Source: Paracoccus sp. DMF-8 (GTDB lineage: Bacteria; Pseudomonadota; Alphaproteobacteria; Rhodobacterales; Rhodobacteraceae). Taken from it: a stretch of 64,000 nucleotides of DNA. Positions 16,284 to 26,143 of the stretch are shown here, piece after piece; position 1 is the stretch's first letter; each line of letters opens with the position of its first letter. The stretch lies in the NCBI RefSeq assembly GCF_029309835.1, contig NZ_JARJHL010000010.1:248001-312000 (forward strand), in the 5' to 3' direction. Below the pieces are notes generated by a model, which was not told the origin of the DNA, made no database searches, and was given only the letters and a program-made list of their open reading frames with translations. A program made the position numbers and the translations under genes.

Positions 16284-16652
16284 ATGAACCTGCAGGGCAA
16301 GATCACGCTCAGCCATGATGGGCGGTCCTATGGGCTGACAATCAACTATGCGGCGCTGTGCACATTCGAGGAAGAGACCGGCAAGAACGGCTTTGCAATG
16401 CTGAACCTGCTTGCCGCTGGCGGCCTGCAGGCCGGTCTGGTCAGTGCGCGGGATCTGCGCGCGCTGATCTTTGGCGGGCTGAAAACGCATGATGCGGATG
16501 TCACCATCGAGCTTGCCGGTGAAATCCTCGATTCCAACCCGGATGCGCTTGTGAGGGCGCTTCAGTCCTCCTTACCGCAGGACGGCGACGTGCCCAAGGA
16601 AGGCGGTGGCGAGGGAAAGCGCCGGCGCCCGAAGAGGCGCCGCGCGAAATAA
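16284..16652 (+). CDS. Tail assembly chaperone gpG-like
   Basis: 122 residues: MNLQGKITLSHDGRSYGLTI, LCTFEEETGKNGFAML and an Ala/Leu-rich middle, the pattern of small tail assembly chaperones in alphaproteobacterial phages and GTAs. The C-terminus is highly basic (GKRRRPKRRRAK). It coats the tape measure during tail assembly and is absent from mature virions. The slip site at 16613-16619 produces the longer gpGT. Confidence 0.75.
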   Translation: MNLQGKITLSHDGRSYGLTINYAALCTFEEETGKNGFAMLNLLAAGGLQAGLVSARDLRALIFGGLKTHDADVTIELAGEILDSNPDALVRALQSSLPQDGDVPKEGGGEGKRRRPKRRRAK

Positions 16653-16957
16653 GCCTGCCGCAGCTCTATCGGAATTATGTCGCGGCGGGCTTTCGGGCGG
16701 TTGATTTCTGGGATCTGACACCGCGACTTTACGCGATACAGATGCATGGGGCGATGTCCCGCCTGAAGATCGAAATGACCATGCGCAACCGCAGCGCATG
16801 GAACACTGCCGCGCTGGTCGGGTCCGCGATGGCCGGGAAACTTCCGCGTTTCGATGAGTTTTTCCGCAGCGATACCGCTGTGGACCGGGGTCCGCAAAGC
16901 CCGGAACAGCAGGAAGCCGCCTTGCGGGTCCTTGCTGCCACCTGGGGCGCGGTCTGA
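16284..16957 (+). CDS. Frameshifted tail assembly chaperone gpGT-like
   Basis: Product of a -1 shift at G GGA AAG (16613-16619), where 16614 begins the zero-frame codon GGA. Past the slip the -1 frame reads APAPEEAPREISLPQLYRN, crosses the gpG stop and ends at TGA 16955-16957, giving 224 residues. The T part (YAIQMHGAMSRLKIEM, then a DEFFRS segment) is helical and would bind the tail tube protein, linking it to the tape measure as in lambda. Confidence 0.8.
16613..16619 (+). promoter_or_regulatory. Programmed -1 ribosomal frameshift site GGGAAAG
   Basis: Exactly the X XXY YYZ heptamer used by lambda G/GT, in the correct phase. The extension frame is open and encodes a conserved-looking domain before the tape measure gene. 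GC-rich sequence just downstream could form a stimulatory stem. Confidence 0.8.
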
Positions 16958-16989
16958 TCGCCTGACATCATGTTTTTGGGATTTAGCTA

Positions 16990-19367
16990 ATGGCCTCCAA
17001 TATCGGCGTCCTGAAGGCCACGCTTGGCCTTGATACGGCAGGGTTTACGGCGGGCGCGACCAAGGCCAAAGCCGAAATCGGAGCGATCAAGGGCGCGGCG
17101 GTATCTGCCAGCAAGGACATGCGGTCCGCGTCTGCCGCAAATGCCAACCTGGTTTCGCAGTTCAACGATATTGGCGTGATGTTGGCTGCGGGTCAAAACC
17201 CGCTGCAGCTGGCACTGCAGCAGGGCACCCAGATCAGTCAGGTCCTGACGCAGATGGGTGGTGGCGTCGGCGCGCTCAGGGCGCTTGGGTCTGCATTTGT
17301 CGGTATGCTCAACCCCATTTCCCTGGCCACGATTGGCGTCATCGGATTCGGGGCTGCCGCCGTGCAGTGGCTGATGCCAGCCAAGGAGGAAGCCAAGAAC
17401 GCCAAATCCGCGTTCGATCAGCTGACGGACAGCATGTCGACCTATAATGACGCGCTGAGCCTGTCGTTGCTTTACACCGGGGCCTCGGAAGGCAAATACG
17501 GCGCAGAAGCACAGAAGGGTGCCGAAATCGCCCGCCGCGTCATGATCATGGAGGCGAACAAGACAAGGGGAGCGGTATCGTCGATCATATCCAAGGCCTA
17601 TAGCGATCTTGGGTTTGATGCGTTCGGGGATCGTGGGATCGACGGTGCAGGGCGGATCGAGTCCAGCAATAGCGCCGAGGCCGCCATCCGGCTTGGTCTG
17701 GATAACAAAACGTGGGGAGACACGCTTTTCGGTGTGGGCGGTGTCAACCGTGAAAACATTGCCATGGCCGAGGCGCTTGGCAACACGCTGCGCGAAATCT
17801 ATGCCTATGTGAACCAGCCCATCGCAGAGGGCGGGCTGGATGATTACCTCACGGGTCTGCGTGAGCGGCTGGACGAATATTCGCAGCAACTGCGCGATCT
17901 GAAGGACGCCGGGGCCGATGAGGCTGCCCTTGTCGCGATCGATGAAAAGATGATCCCCTTGCAGCAGGCGCTGCTGGAAGGCGAGGCCGGGCGCGCGCAG
18001 ATCCGGGCGGCGGATGAGGCCAAGGCGCAGGAAATGCTCGGGACGCTGGAACAGCAGTTGTACATGAACCAGCTGATCGCCGAACATGGCGAGGAATCCC
18101 TGGTGGTTCGGCAGGCGGAACTTGATGCGGAATATGACAAGCAGGTCGCCGCTATCGAAAGCCTGAATATCACCGACGAACAGAAAGATGCCCTGTATGA
18201 CGCGCTGGCGGCGCTGCATGACAATGAAAGCCAGACATTGGCATGGGCCAGTGCCATGGCGCAGGTCAATGCGGAGCTGCAGGGCGCTTATTCACTGATT
18301 TCAGCCATCGGCGGCGGTATGATCATGAATGCCAAGATCAACGCGGCCAGGGCGGTTCGTGAAGCCGGAGGCTCTGCCCTGGACGCGCGCCGTGCCGGTG
18401 AAATCGCAGGTCGCAAGCAAGAAATTCTGAATGGCCGCAATACGTTCGGATCTGAATATTTTGGCATGTCGGATGCTGAATTGCAGGCACATCTCGACCA
18501 GGTCGACCTTGACGCTGCCCTGCAGGGCGAATGGTCCGCGCTGATCACGGCAGATCGGAAATCCGGCGGTGCTGGATCCCGGCGGAAGGCGTCGGGTGGC
18601 GGCAGGAAGGCCGCGCGCATCGACGGGTTTGAGCGCGCCGTCGCTGACATCCAGTCGGAAACGGACGCCTATCTGAGGCAGGCGGATGCCATCGCGCAGA
18701 TCGTGTCTGTGGGCGGCGATTGGGAGCATGCGCTGGCCGTCATCGAGGAAGAGCAAAAACTTCTGAACGCTGCCCAAAAGGCCGGAGTCGCGATCACCCC
18801 AGAGCTGACCCAAAGCATCAAGGAAATGGCCGAGGCCCATGTGACCGCCGAGGAAGCCCTTGAGCGGATTCGCACCGCGACAGAGCGTGGTAGGTATGCG
18901 TTCAAGGATATGTTCGGTTCGATCCTTGAAGGTTCCGACAGCGCAAAGAAGGCCCTGGCGAACCTGCTGATGGAGATCGCCAAGGTTCAATTCGCGAAAG
19001 CCGCCCTTGGTTTGCTGGGCGGGACATCTTTCGGCAGCAATCTGATCAGCACGGTCGGCGGCCTGCTGTCGTTCGATGGTGGCGGATATACGGGGATGCG
19101 CCCCGTTCCGGCGGATTGGATGGCAAGGGTGGTTTCCTCGCCATGCTGCATCCTGATGAGACAGTCCTTGACCATAGCAAGGGGGCGGCCAGACAGGGCG
19201 GCGGGAATATCTCGATCGGGTTTGACAGGTCCACGGGGTCACTGACCGCAACGATGTATGACATCGCGGGCAATGTGGTCACTCAAGCCGCGCCCTCGAT
19301 CCAGAGCGGCGCGGTGCAGCAGACCGTGAAAATGAACCGCAAATCCAGCAGATTCCTGGGGAAATGA
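16990..19367 (+). CDS. Tail length tape measure protein (frame break near 19093-19096)
   Basis: Determines tail length and helps DNA ejection. Starts MASNIGVLKATLGLDTAGFT; AGQNPLQLALQQGTQISQVL (about 73-92) and the hydrophobic LRALGSAFVGMLNPISLATI region are typical of tape measures of this group. The main frame stays open to 19245 but goes out of register after DGGGYTG. The correct end, RSGGLDGKGGFLAMLHPDE and on to FLGK, lies in another frame ending at 19367. The span of 2378 nt is one short; adding one G to the GGGG run gives 792 residues with a GGGYTGDAPRSGG junction. Confidence 0.85.
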
Positions 19368-19370
19368 TCC

Positions 19371-20147
19371 ATGGCCATCAATGTCTATCCATGGCCACCT
19401 GTGGGTGCGGTCGGGGCCGAATGGACCGAAATCGCGCCGGTCGCGCGGCTCCGTTCGGCCCTGACGGGGCGCGATCAGATGCAGGCCAGCCAGCGCAAGC
19501 GTCGGATTGCCACGGTGGTGGTTTCCGCGCTGGCAAATGGCCGCATGGGTGCCGGATTTTGCGAAATGCTCAAGCAGCTTCTGGAAGGCGGAATCCATGC
19601 GGTGCGGCTGCAATCGTCGCCGATCAACTGGTGGCTTGATGAGGTGGATCGGAGTGGCGCTGCACTCAACGGGGATCCTCTAGCCTGGCGAACGGGCGGC
19701 AATCCGCTTGCGTGGCAGGCCGGGGCAGGTCCGAACCGGCTGTTGTTTTTCACAGGGTCTGTGATTACCGGCGGGGTGCCGTCGGCTTCCGGGATGTGGG
19801 GCCTGCTGCCGATTACCAATGCCCCGGCGAACACGCTGGTCGCGCGGCCCGGCGATTTCATCCGCATCCATAATCTGGCCGATGTCTCGATAACAGAGGT
19901 TGCGCGCGTGGTGCGTCCGGCCGTGACGGATGGATCGGGTGCGGTGACCCTGCGGCTGGACCGGGTGCCGACGATCAGCGGCGGGCGGGTCAATCTGGCA
20001 GGACAGGATGAGGGCGTTTTCCGGGTCGATGGCGCATTGCCCCGGGCTGTGCAGCCGGTCACCGGCGACTGGTCCTATACCTGGTCGTTTCGCGAGGTTT
20101 TTGCCGATGAGGTCGGTGGATTTACGGAGCGATCACCATGGACCTGA
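19371..20147 (+). CDS. Minor tail protein (distal-tail-like)
   Basis: 258 residues. Beta-rich with AINVYPWPPVGAVGAEWTEI at the start, AGPNRLLFFTGSVITGG, LVARPGDFIRIHN and ending DWSYTWSFREVFADEVGGFTE; it fits a distal tail-tip protein of a siphophage. Located directly after the tape measure. Overlaps the next gene by 10 bp. Confidence 0.6.
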   Translation: MAINVYPWPPVGAVGAEWTEIAPVARLRSALTGRDQMQASQRKRRIATVVVSALANGRMGAGFCEMLKQLLEGGIHAVRLQSSPINWWLDEVDRSGAALNGDPLAWRTGGNPLAWQAGAGPNRLLFFTGSVITGGVPSASGMWGLLPITNAPANTLVARPGDFIRIHNLADVSITEVARVVRPAVTDGSGAVTLRLDRVPTISGGRVNLAGQDEGVFRVDGALPRAVQPVTGDWSYTWSFREVFADEVGGFTERSPWT

Positions 20148-20728
20148 CGCGCGGCACGCCCCCGGCGCTTCTCACGGCCCTTTCGGGGCCGTTTTTTTAT
20201 CCGGTGGTGCTGGTCGATGTTGACTGGCCCGGCGCGCGCCTGCGGGCGCATAGCAATGCGGGCACGATCACCTTTGGCGGTCAGGCCTTTGTCGGCGTCG
20301 GAAAATTCGGATCGGTCGATCTGCCGGGCGAGGCATTCGCGGGCATCCCCGAAGAATTCACGATGTCGATCGCCTGCGACCTGCCAGAGCTTGCCACCTA
20401 TGCGGATACCGTCATCCGCGGGCGCCGTGGGACTGTCTATCTGGGCGCGACGGCATCGCGCGGCGGGACCGATCTGATCGGCGCTGCTGACGTGATATCG
20501 GGCACCTGCGACGGCATGGTGCTGCGGTCCGAGGTGGCGGATGGTGATCAGGTGGTCACGATCTACACGCTGACGGTCGCGTTTTCGACCGGCCCATCTT
20601 ATCGGTCGATGGCTGCCATCGCCCACAGCCACGAGGATCAACAGCGCCAATATCCCGCAGATACGGCGGGGCGGCATTTGATCCTGGCACAGGCAGAGGC
20701 GCAGAAAACCCAATGGCCAGAGCCGTGA
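20138..20728 (+). CDS. Minor tail protein, hypothetical (196 aa)
   Basis: Beta-rich product: FYPVVLVDVDWPGARLRAHS, GQAFVGVGKFGSVDLPGEAF and TLTVAFSTGPSYRSMAAIAHS, followed by a charged C-terminus (HEDQQRQYP). Sits between the distal-tail-like gene and the DUF6950 gene, where lambda has gpL. It overlaps the next gene by 16 bp. The family is probably a tail-tip hub component; no motif proves it. Confidence 0.55.
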   Translation: MDLTRGTPPALLTALSGPFFYPVVLVDVDWPGARLRAHSNAGTITFGGQAFVGVGKFGSVDLPGEAFAGIPEEFTMSIACDLPELATYADTVIRGRRGTVYLGATASRGGTDLIGAADVISGTCDGMVLRSEVADGDQVVTIYTLTVAFSTGPSYRSMAAIAHSHEDQQRQYPADTAGRHLILAQAEAQKTQWPEP

Positions 20729-21111
20729 CCCCGGCAAGGGTCATGGCCGAGGCGGAAAGGATCATGGCGCGGTCTTTCGCATGGGGCCCATGTGACTGCT
20801 GTTCGGCGGCTTGCGACGTGTTCGGGGCGCTGTGGGGTGTCGATCCGATGGCCTCTGTTCGCGGCTACAGCGGCGCACTGGCAGCCCATCGCCTGATGGC
20901 GCGTCATGGCGGCCTTGGCGGCCTGGCGGATGTGCTGGCGCGGCGCGTCGGTCTTTGTGACGGGCATCGAACGGGCGGGCTGGCTCTGTCCTGCTTTCCG
21001 GGGCGGCGGCAGTCGCTGTTGATTTGCATTCAGCCGGGCCTTTGGGCCGGAAAATCGCCGCGCGGCATCGCCATGGTGCGGGCGGCGGCCAAGGGGTGGT
21101 ATCTTGCGTAA
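20713..21111 (+). CDS. DUF6950-family tail-tip protein (NlpC/P60-like position)
   Basis: 132 residues. FAWGPCDCCSAACDVFGALW and SVRGYSGALAAHRL are the DUF6950 signature, a cysteine/histidine fold related to NlpC/P60 peptidases. The position between minor tail genes and the J-like gene is that of lambda gpK, which cuts peptidoglycan during entry. The DCC motif would contain the nucleophile. Confidence 0.7.
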   Translation: MARAVTPARVMAEAERIMARSFAWGPCDCCSAACDVFGALWGVDPMASVRGYSGALAAHRLMARHGGLGGLADVLARRVGLCDGHRTGGLALSCFPGRRQSLLICIQPGLWAGKSPRGIAMVRAAAKGWYLA

Positions 21112-23323
21112 GCTCTTGCTGATTTCGACCGCCCTGGTCGGATTCGCCTTTGCCGGTCCAGCCAGTGCCGCGCCGGTCGGGGCGTGGGTTGCGACAGCTA
21201 TATTTGGTGCTGGCGCTGCTGGCAGCGCTGCATTTGCCGTCGTCGCGGGCGTCGTATCAATGGCGGCGTCCATCGGTCTGTCGATGATTGCGCAGCGGCT
21301 GATCAACCAGCGCATCGGGCAGGATGCAATGCGGCAGGAGCTGACCCGCCCGACATCGCTGCCTGCCTATCGGTTTGTCTATGGCAAGACCTGGGCGCCC
21401 GGAACGCCCGTTGGCTGGACGGTAAAGGGGCGTGATCTTTATATCTGTTACCTGCTGAACAGCCGTCAAAGCGCCGGGCCGTTTACGGTCTATCTGGACA
21501 AGCGGCAGGTCAATCTGACCGGCGATCCGTTTGATTTTGATGGGCCGGGCGCGAATGGCACCAACTGGCCGTTCAATTCCGGGGACAACGGGCCGCATGT
21601 CTGGATCTGGATCGGTGACGGCACACAGACCAAATGCCCGGACTATATCGTCACGAATTCGGGCGGCTATTTCAGCACAATGGACAGGTGGCGCGGTCGC
21701 ACGGTGCTGTGGGCGCGCTTCCGGCTTGGCAGCGATGATGACCGGGCCGAACGCTGGCCTGCCAGCCCGCCGGAGCTGAACGTCGATGGCAACTGGTCGC
21801 TTGTCGAAGATCCGCGAGACGGGCAGACCAAATTCACCCGCAATCAGGGGCTGATCGTGCTGGATGCGCTGCGCAGCAACCTGCTGCGGGCCTATGACGA
21901 CAGTTATCTGCGGCTGGATACCTTCGCATGGGCGGCGGATGTCGCGGGGCAGCAAGTCGCCGTAAAGGGTGGCGGGACGATCCCCCGCTATCGCGCCGAT
22001 GGCATTCTGGTGTTTTCCGAGGGCAGCGAGTTGGAGGGGCAGTTGCAGCCGCTGCTGGATGCTGGCGCGTCCCGTTTCACGCGGATCGGCGGCAAGCTGG
22101 CGATCATCCCGGCCATTGCCCGGCCTGCGGTCAAGATGATCAGCGATGTCACCGATGGCCAGCCTGTCGAGCTGGTCCGGTGGCGATCATCAGATGACCT
22201 GTATACCGAGGCCGTTGTGCGTTTCACCGCGCCCGACCGCGCCTATGAAAGCGCCGAGGCACCGGCCTATATCGTCGTGGGCGCACAGGCCGAAGATGGC
22301 GGCGTCGCCAAGCGGCTGACCCATGACCTGGAATTCGTGACGGATCATCGTCAGGCGCAGCGGCTGGCGAAAATCATGGCTATGCGCAGCCGCATGCAGC
22401 GCCAGATCAGCGCAGAACTGTTTCCGGATTGTTTCGATCTGGTGGCCGGATCGGTCGCGCGGGTGGAGTTTCCTGCCCCATATACGGCGTGGAACAGAAA
22501 GTATGAGATCGAAAGCATCATCCCGACAGCGGGCCTGGCCGACGAGGATGCCATCACGATCAGGCTGCCTGTCACCCTGACCGAAACCGCAGATGAAATC
22601 TATGCCCGGGATGCGGAAACCGAAGAAAAGGACACGATTGCAGGCAGTTTCACCGGCAATCGTGGCCGGGTTCTGCCGCCGCCCAAGCCCGTGATGACCA
22701 CAGGCACCGCCGCCGCGCATCCGAGCGGGGATGAGACGGTGCCGGGCGTCGTAGGTGCATGGACGGCGTCACCGTCCGCCTCGGCGGCCCGGTATCAGTG
22801 GGAGTGGAAGCTCCTGCCGGTCAGTGGGGACGGTGTGCTGTCATCCTGGCGCGCCGGAGGCGTCATAGACCGCAGCGCCTCTGATGCGGATGGCGTTTAT
22901 GTCGCGTCTATCCCATGGATTGAGGTCGGCAGGCGCTATCAGATCAGGGTCCAGACGATCGGCAGTCAGGGGCGATCCGAGTGGGTTGTGTCTGATGCGA
23001 TCACCGCGCAGGGACCAGCGGTCACGATTGCCGCCCCACCCGCGCCAAATGCGGTGGCGCCGGGACCTTTGCGGATCAACCTGACCGCGCAGCAGTCCAA
23101 TGATCGCAATGCCCGCGCGCTGCTGATCTATTCGGGCGCTGTCGATAACCCGCTGGCCGCCACCCAGCTTGGCGCCCCGATCAACGCGGGGGCATCTGTG
23201 ACCGTGCAGGCCTCGGAAACCGGCCTGACCAGCGGCACCACCCGATATTACTGGACGCGAGCGCGCGACCAGTGGGGCAACCTGTCTGAATTCTCGCCAT
23301 CGGCGAGCGCAACCACCACCTGA
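21104..23323 (+). CDS. Tail tip attachment protein J-like (central fibre)
   Basis: 739 residues. The N-terminus is a hydrophobic, signal-like Ala/Gly stretch (about residues 4-60), then a beta-rich core (YRFVYGKTWAPGTPVGWTV, DNGPHVWIWIGDG, GLIVLDALRSNLL) and fibronectin-like C-terminal segments (VSDAITAQGPAVTIAAPPA; SGTTRYYWTRARDQWGNLSE). This layout is that of the phage host-specificity protein that contacts the receptor and holds the tail tip together. Overlaps the DUF6950 stop. Confidence 0.75.
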   Translation: MRKLLLISTALVGFAFAGPASAAPVGAWVATAIFGAGAAGSAAFAVVAGVVSMAASIGLSMIAQRLINQRIGQDAMRQELTRPTSLPAYRFVYGKTWAPGTPVGWTVKGRDLYICYLLNSRQSAGPFTVYLDKRQVNLTGDPFDFDGPGANGTNWPFNSGDNGPHVWIWIGDGTQTKCPDYIVTNSGGYFSTMDRWRGRTVLWARFRLGSDDDRAERWPASPPELNVDGNWSLVEDPRDGQTKFTRNQGLIVLDALRSNLLRAYDDSYLRLDTFAWAADVAGQQVAVKGGGTIPRYRADGILVFSEGSELEGQLQPLLDAGASRFTRIGGKLAIIPAIARPAVKMISDVTDGQPVELVRWRSSDDLYTEAVVRFTAPDRAYESAEAPAYIVVGAQAEDGGVAKRLTHDLEFVTDHRQAQRLAKIMAMRSRMQRQISAELFPDCFDLVAGSVARVEFPAPYTAWNRKYEIESIIPTAGLADEDAITIRLPVTLTETADEIYARDAETEEKDTIAGSFTGNRGRVLPPPKPVMTTGTAAAHPSGDETVPGVVGAWTASPSASAARYQWEWKLLPVSGDGVLSSWRAGGVIDRSASDADGVYVASIPWIEVGRRYQIRVQTIGSQGRSEWVVSDAITAQGPAVTIAAPPAPNAVAPGPLRINLTAQQSNDRNARALLIYSGAVDNPLAATQLGAPINAGASVTVQASETGLTSGTTRYYWTRARDQWGNLSEFSPSASATTT

Positions 23324-23337
23324 AATAGGGGCCGATA

Positions 23338-26136
23338 ATGCCTGCACCGACCTTTAATCTGCCAGTCCAAGGGTCCGCGCCGAACCAATATGCGACCGAG
23401 GAAGGGCTTGAGGCCGCCGCCAACGGCCTTTCCGCCGCTCTGGACAATCGCCGCATCACGTCGAACCAGATCATGGGCCTGTTCGAATTGCAAAACATCG
23501 GCGGCACCGCGAATGATATCACGGCAGAGGTCTATTCGGTGTTGTCCGGCGTCGATGTCGGTGTGACCGGTTTGGCCAAGGTGATCTTGTCGCCGAATGG
23601 GACAAACACCGGCCCGGTCACGCTGTCGATCGCGGGTGACGCTGTGCGGGACGTGTTTCGTGATCGCGGCCAGCCTTTGGAGCCGGGCGACCTGTCGCCG
23701 AACGCGCCGCTGCTGCTGCGGCGGTTTCAGGGGGCATGGCGGATATCCGGACTTGTGCGCAGCGATATTGCGGGCAAGGCGGACGCGGCCAATTCGGGTC
23801 CGATCTTTGCAACCCGCCAGCTGGCGGTTGATGCTGGTCAGGCCGCGCTGGCGCCCGCAATTGGGCGGATTGTCACGATTGAAGGGTCCTCGATTGTCTA
23901 CCGTGGCCCCGGATCCACAACGGACGCGCTGTTCAGCACCTATCCGCAGTGGGGCGTTGCGACCCGTGTCGATACGGCGGCGGCGATCCGCAATTCCAGG
24001 GTGTTGCCGCTGGTCAATATCGCGGGCACGGGTGACGCGATCACAGCTGAGCTGCATCAATCCATTCTGGATGCTGGCGTGACGGCGCTGAGCGCGCTGT
24101 CCGAGGTTGAATATATTCCGGCGCAAACCAACGCCGCCGCCAACCCCAAGATCACGATTGCGGGCGTGGAATATGACATTCGGGGGCCAAACGGCGAGGC
24201 GTGGCCAGCGCAAGGATTTGTCACTGGCCGGTCCTACAAGCTGCGCCGCCGCAACTCGGTCTTGCGGGTGTCGACCGGCGATGTGACGATGGCTGAAACC
24301 AATGCCGAGGCCGCTCTCCGGGCAAGTGGCGACCGGGCCGTTGCGGCGGATGCTGGTGTCATCAACCTGGTCAATGTCGCAGGAACGCCCGACGCGATCA
24401 CAGCGGATTTTGCCGCAGGCGCCGGGACGCAATCGTTCACGGCTGGCCGGTTGGTCAGGATCGTTCCGGTTACGGATGCGACGATCGCCAGTGCTACGCT
24501 GACAGTTGCAGGCGTCACGCGCACGATCCGTGACACTGATCTTTCTGCCTTCACGGCGCCGGTCCTGAAGGCGGGGCGGACTTATGTGTTCGAGACCTAT
24601 GGTTCGCAATTCCTGCGACTCTTTGCCTATCCCAAAACGCGGGCGGAGGATCTGGTCGACCAAGCTGCGGGCCGGGATTATGTGGACACCAAACTGACCA
24701 TTCTCGAGGATGCGCCGTCCTATGCGGATGGTAGCCGCGCGCTGATGAGATTCGGCGGTCGCGACATCATGCGCATGTATCCTGATGGGCCGCGCTTGTC
24801 GGGGCTCGGCGGCAGTGGCGGGTGGGACCAGGCCGGTGATCGCGGCATCATGGCAATGGATCAGTTCGAGACTGTCGACGGGGTGCGATATCCTGTCGCT
24901 GTGGTCAACGGCGCCGCGCGCCGGGCGATCATCATCAGCGTCTATGGCCAGTCAAACGCGGATTGCACAGAGATGGATGACCCGCTCCTGTGGGTGCTGC
25001 CGCCGATGCCAAACCATATCTTTACCCTCAACGATGTCTCAGGCCCCCGTGGCGGGCTTCGCGGTTGGCTCGGGGTTGCGGCTCCAACCGGGGTGAAGCG
25101 TTTGGTGCCTGCCCATGCGGACGCGTGGTCGGCGATCACGTTGCAGACCTATTCGACCGCTGCGGCTGCGCGGCTCGGTGCCCTGCTCGGCGCACCCTAT
25201 CCGGTTTTCGCCTGCCGCTCATCGGCAGTGGGCGGGAACAAACTTGTCGGGAACACAGCCGGGGCAGGAATCTGGAAGGACAGCACCGGCGCTTATGTGC
25301 AGTCCTGGAATAACTGGACGGCTGACCTGAAATACATGCATGATTTGCTGACTGCTCGCGGCTATGAGGTCGATGCGGTCCATATCTGCTTTACCCACCA
25401 GGAGGCCGATTGGCAGACACCCCGCGCCTCATATTCCGCGGATCTGCTGGAAATGATGGCGGATCGCGAGGCACTGATCGAGACTGACATGCCGGGCATG
25501 CCGGTGCGCTGGTTTTGCGATCAGGCCAGCGGATCCGGCTTGAGGTCCGGTAGCTATCTTGGCGGGGCTTGGCCGTCGCGGCTGGCCGTTGTGGATGCTG
25601 TTGAGGCAAGGGCGAACGCCACGATGGTTATGCCGCGCTATCACATGCGTTTCGGCATCAATAACGGATCGCTCGAAGATATCCATCACGCCTACTATGA
25701 TCGCATCCTGCAGGGTGAAACCTATGCCCATGCCATGCGCGAGGTCATGGAAGGCCGGGAATGGAGCTGTCCGCAAATGGTGGGTGGCGCGGTCGATGGC
25801 AACAGCATCACGGTCGAGTTCGATAGCCTGACGCCCATACGGTTGGACCCGAGTTTCTGCAAAGTCCGGCAGGATATGGGTTTCAAGGTGGGCGATGGCT
25901 CGATCACCGTTCAATCGGTCACTCAGACCGGGCAACGGCAGATCACCCTGCAATGCAGCGCAAGCCCTGCGGGTCAGACCCTTGCGTATGCTTGGCGGCA
26001 GCAAGACGCTCAGGATGTATCGGACGTCTGGCCGATCAGCACCGGGGCGGTTCGGGACGCTTTCGAGGCGCCATCCCTGTTTCTGTCCGGCGAGCGGATT
26101 ATTCGTGCTGCCCTTGGCGGCACCATTCAGTTGTGA
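23338..26136 (+). CDS. Tail fibre with C-terminal SGNH/sialate-O-acetylesterase-like domain
   Basis: 932 residues. Three copies of a beta repeat start with LQNIGGTANDITAEV, LVNIAGTGDAITAEL and LVNVAGTPDAITADF (about residues 45, 222 and 343). After a linker (about 480) comes an SGNH-type hydrolase: block I IIISVYGQSNADC with the predicted nucleophile Ser near 539, and a late block VHICFTHQEADW with His near 687. Such domains deacetylate surface polysaccharides, so the fibre probably trims the receptor glycan during adsorption. A beta-rich C-terminus follows. It starts 14 bp after the J-like gene. Confidence 0.7.
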   Translation: MPAPTFNLPVQGSAPNQYATEEGLEAAANGLSAALDNRRITSNQIMGLFELQNIGGTANDITAEVYSVLSGVDVGVTGLAKVILSPNGTNTGPVTLSIAGDAVRDVFRDRGQPLEPGDLSPNAPLLLRRFQGAWRISGLVRSDIAGKADAANSGPIFATRQLAVDAGQAALAPAIGRIVTIEGSSIVYRGPGSTTDALFSTYPQWGVATRVDTAAAIRNSRVLPLVNIAGTGDAITAELHQSILDAGVTALSALSEVEYIPAQTNAAANPKITIAGVEYDIRGPNGEAWPAQGFVTGRSYKLRRRNSVLRVSTGDVTMAETNAEAALRASGDRAVAADAGVINLVNVAGTPDAITADFAAGAGTQSFTAGRLVRIVPVTDATIASATLTVAGVTRTIRDTDLSAFTAPVLKAGRTYVFETYGSQFLRLFAYPKTRAEDLVDQAAGRDYVDTKLTILEDAPSYADGSRALMRFGGRDIMRMYPDGPRLSGLGGSGGWDQAGDRGIMAMDQFETVDGVRYPVAVVNGAARRAIIISVYGQSNADCTEMDDPLLWVLPPMPNHIFTLNDVSGPRGGLRGWLGVAAPTGVKRLVPAHADAWSAITLQTYSTAAAARLGALLGAPYPVFACRSSAVGGNKLVGNTAGAGIWKDSTGAYVQSWNNWTADLKYMHDLLTARGYEVDAVHICFTHQEADWQTPRASYSADLLEMMADREALIETDMPGMPVRWFCDQASGSGLRSGSYLGGAWPSRLAVVDAVEARANATMVMPRYHMRFGINNGSLEDIHHAYYDRILQGETYAHAMREVMEGREWSCPQMVGGAVDGNSITVEFDSLTPIRLDPSFCKVRQDMGFKVGDGSITVQSVTQTGQRQITLQCSASPAGQTLAYAWRQQDAQDVSDVWPISTGAVRDAFEAPSLFLSGERIIRAALGGTIQL

Positions 26137-26143
26137 GGGCGAG

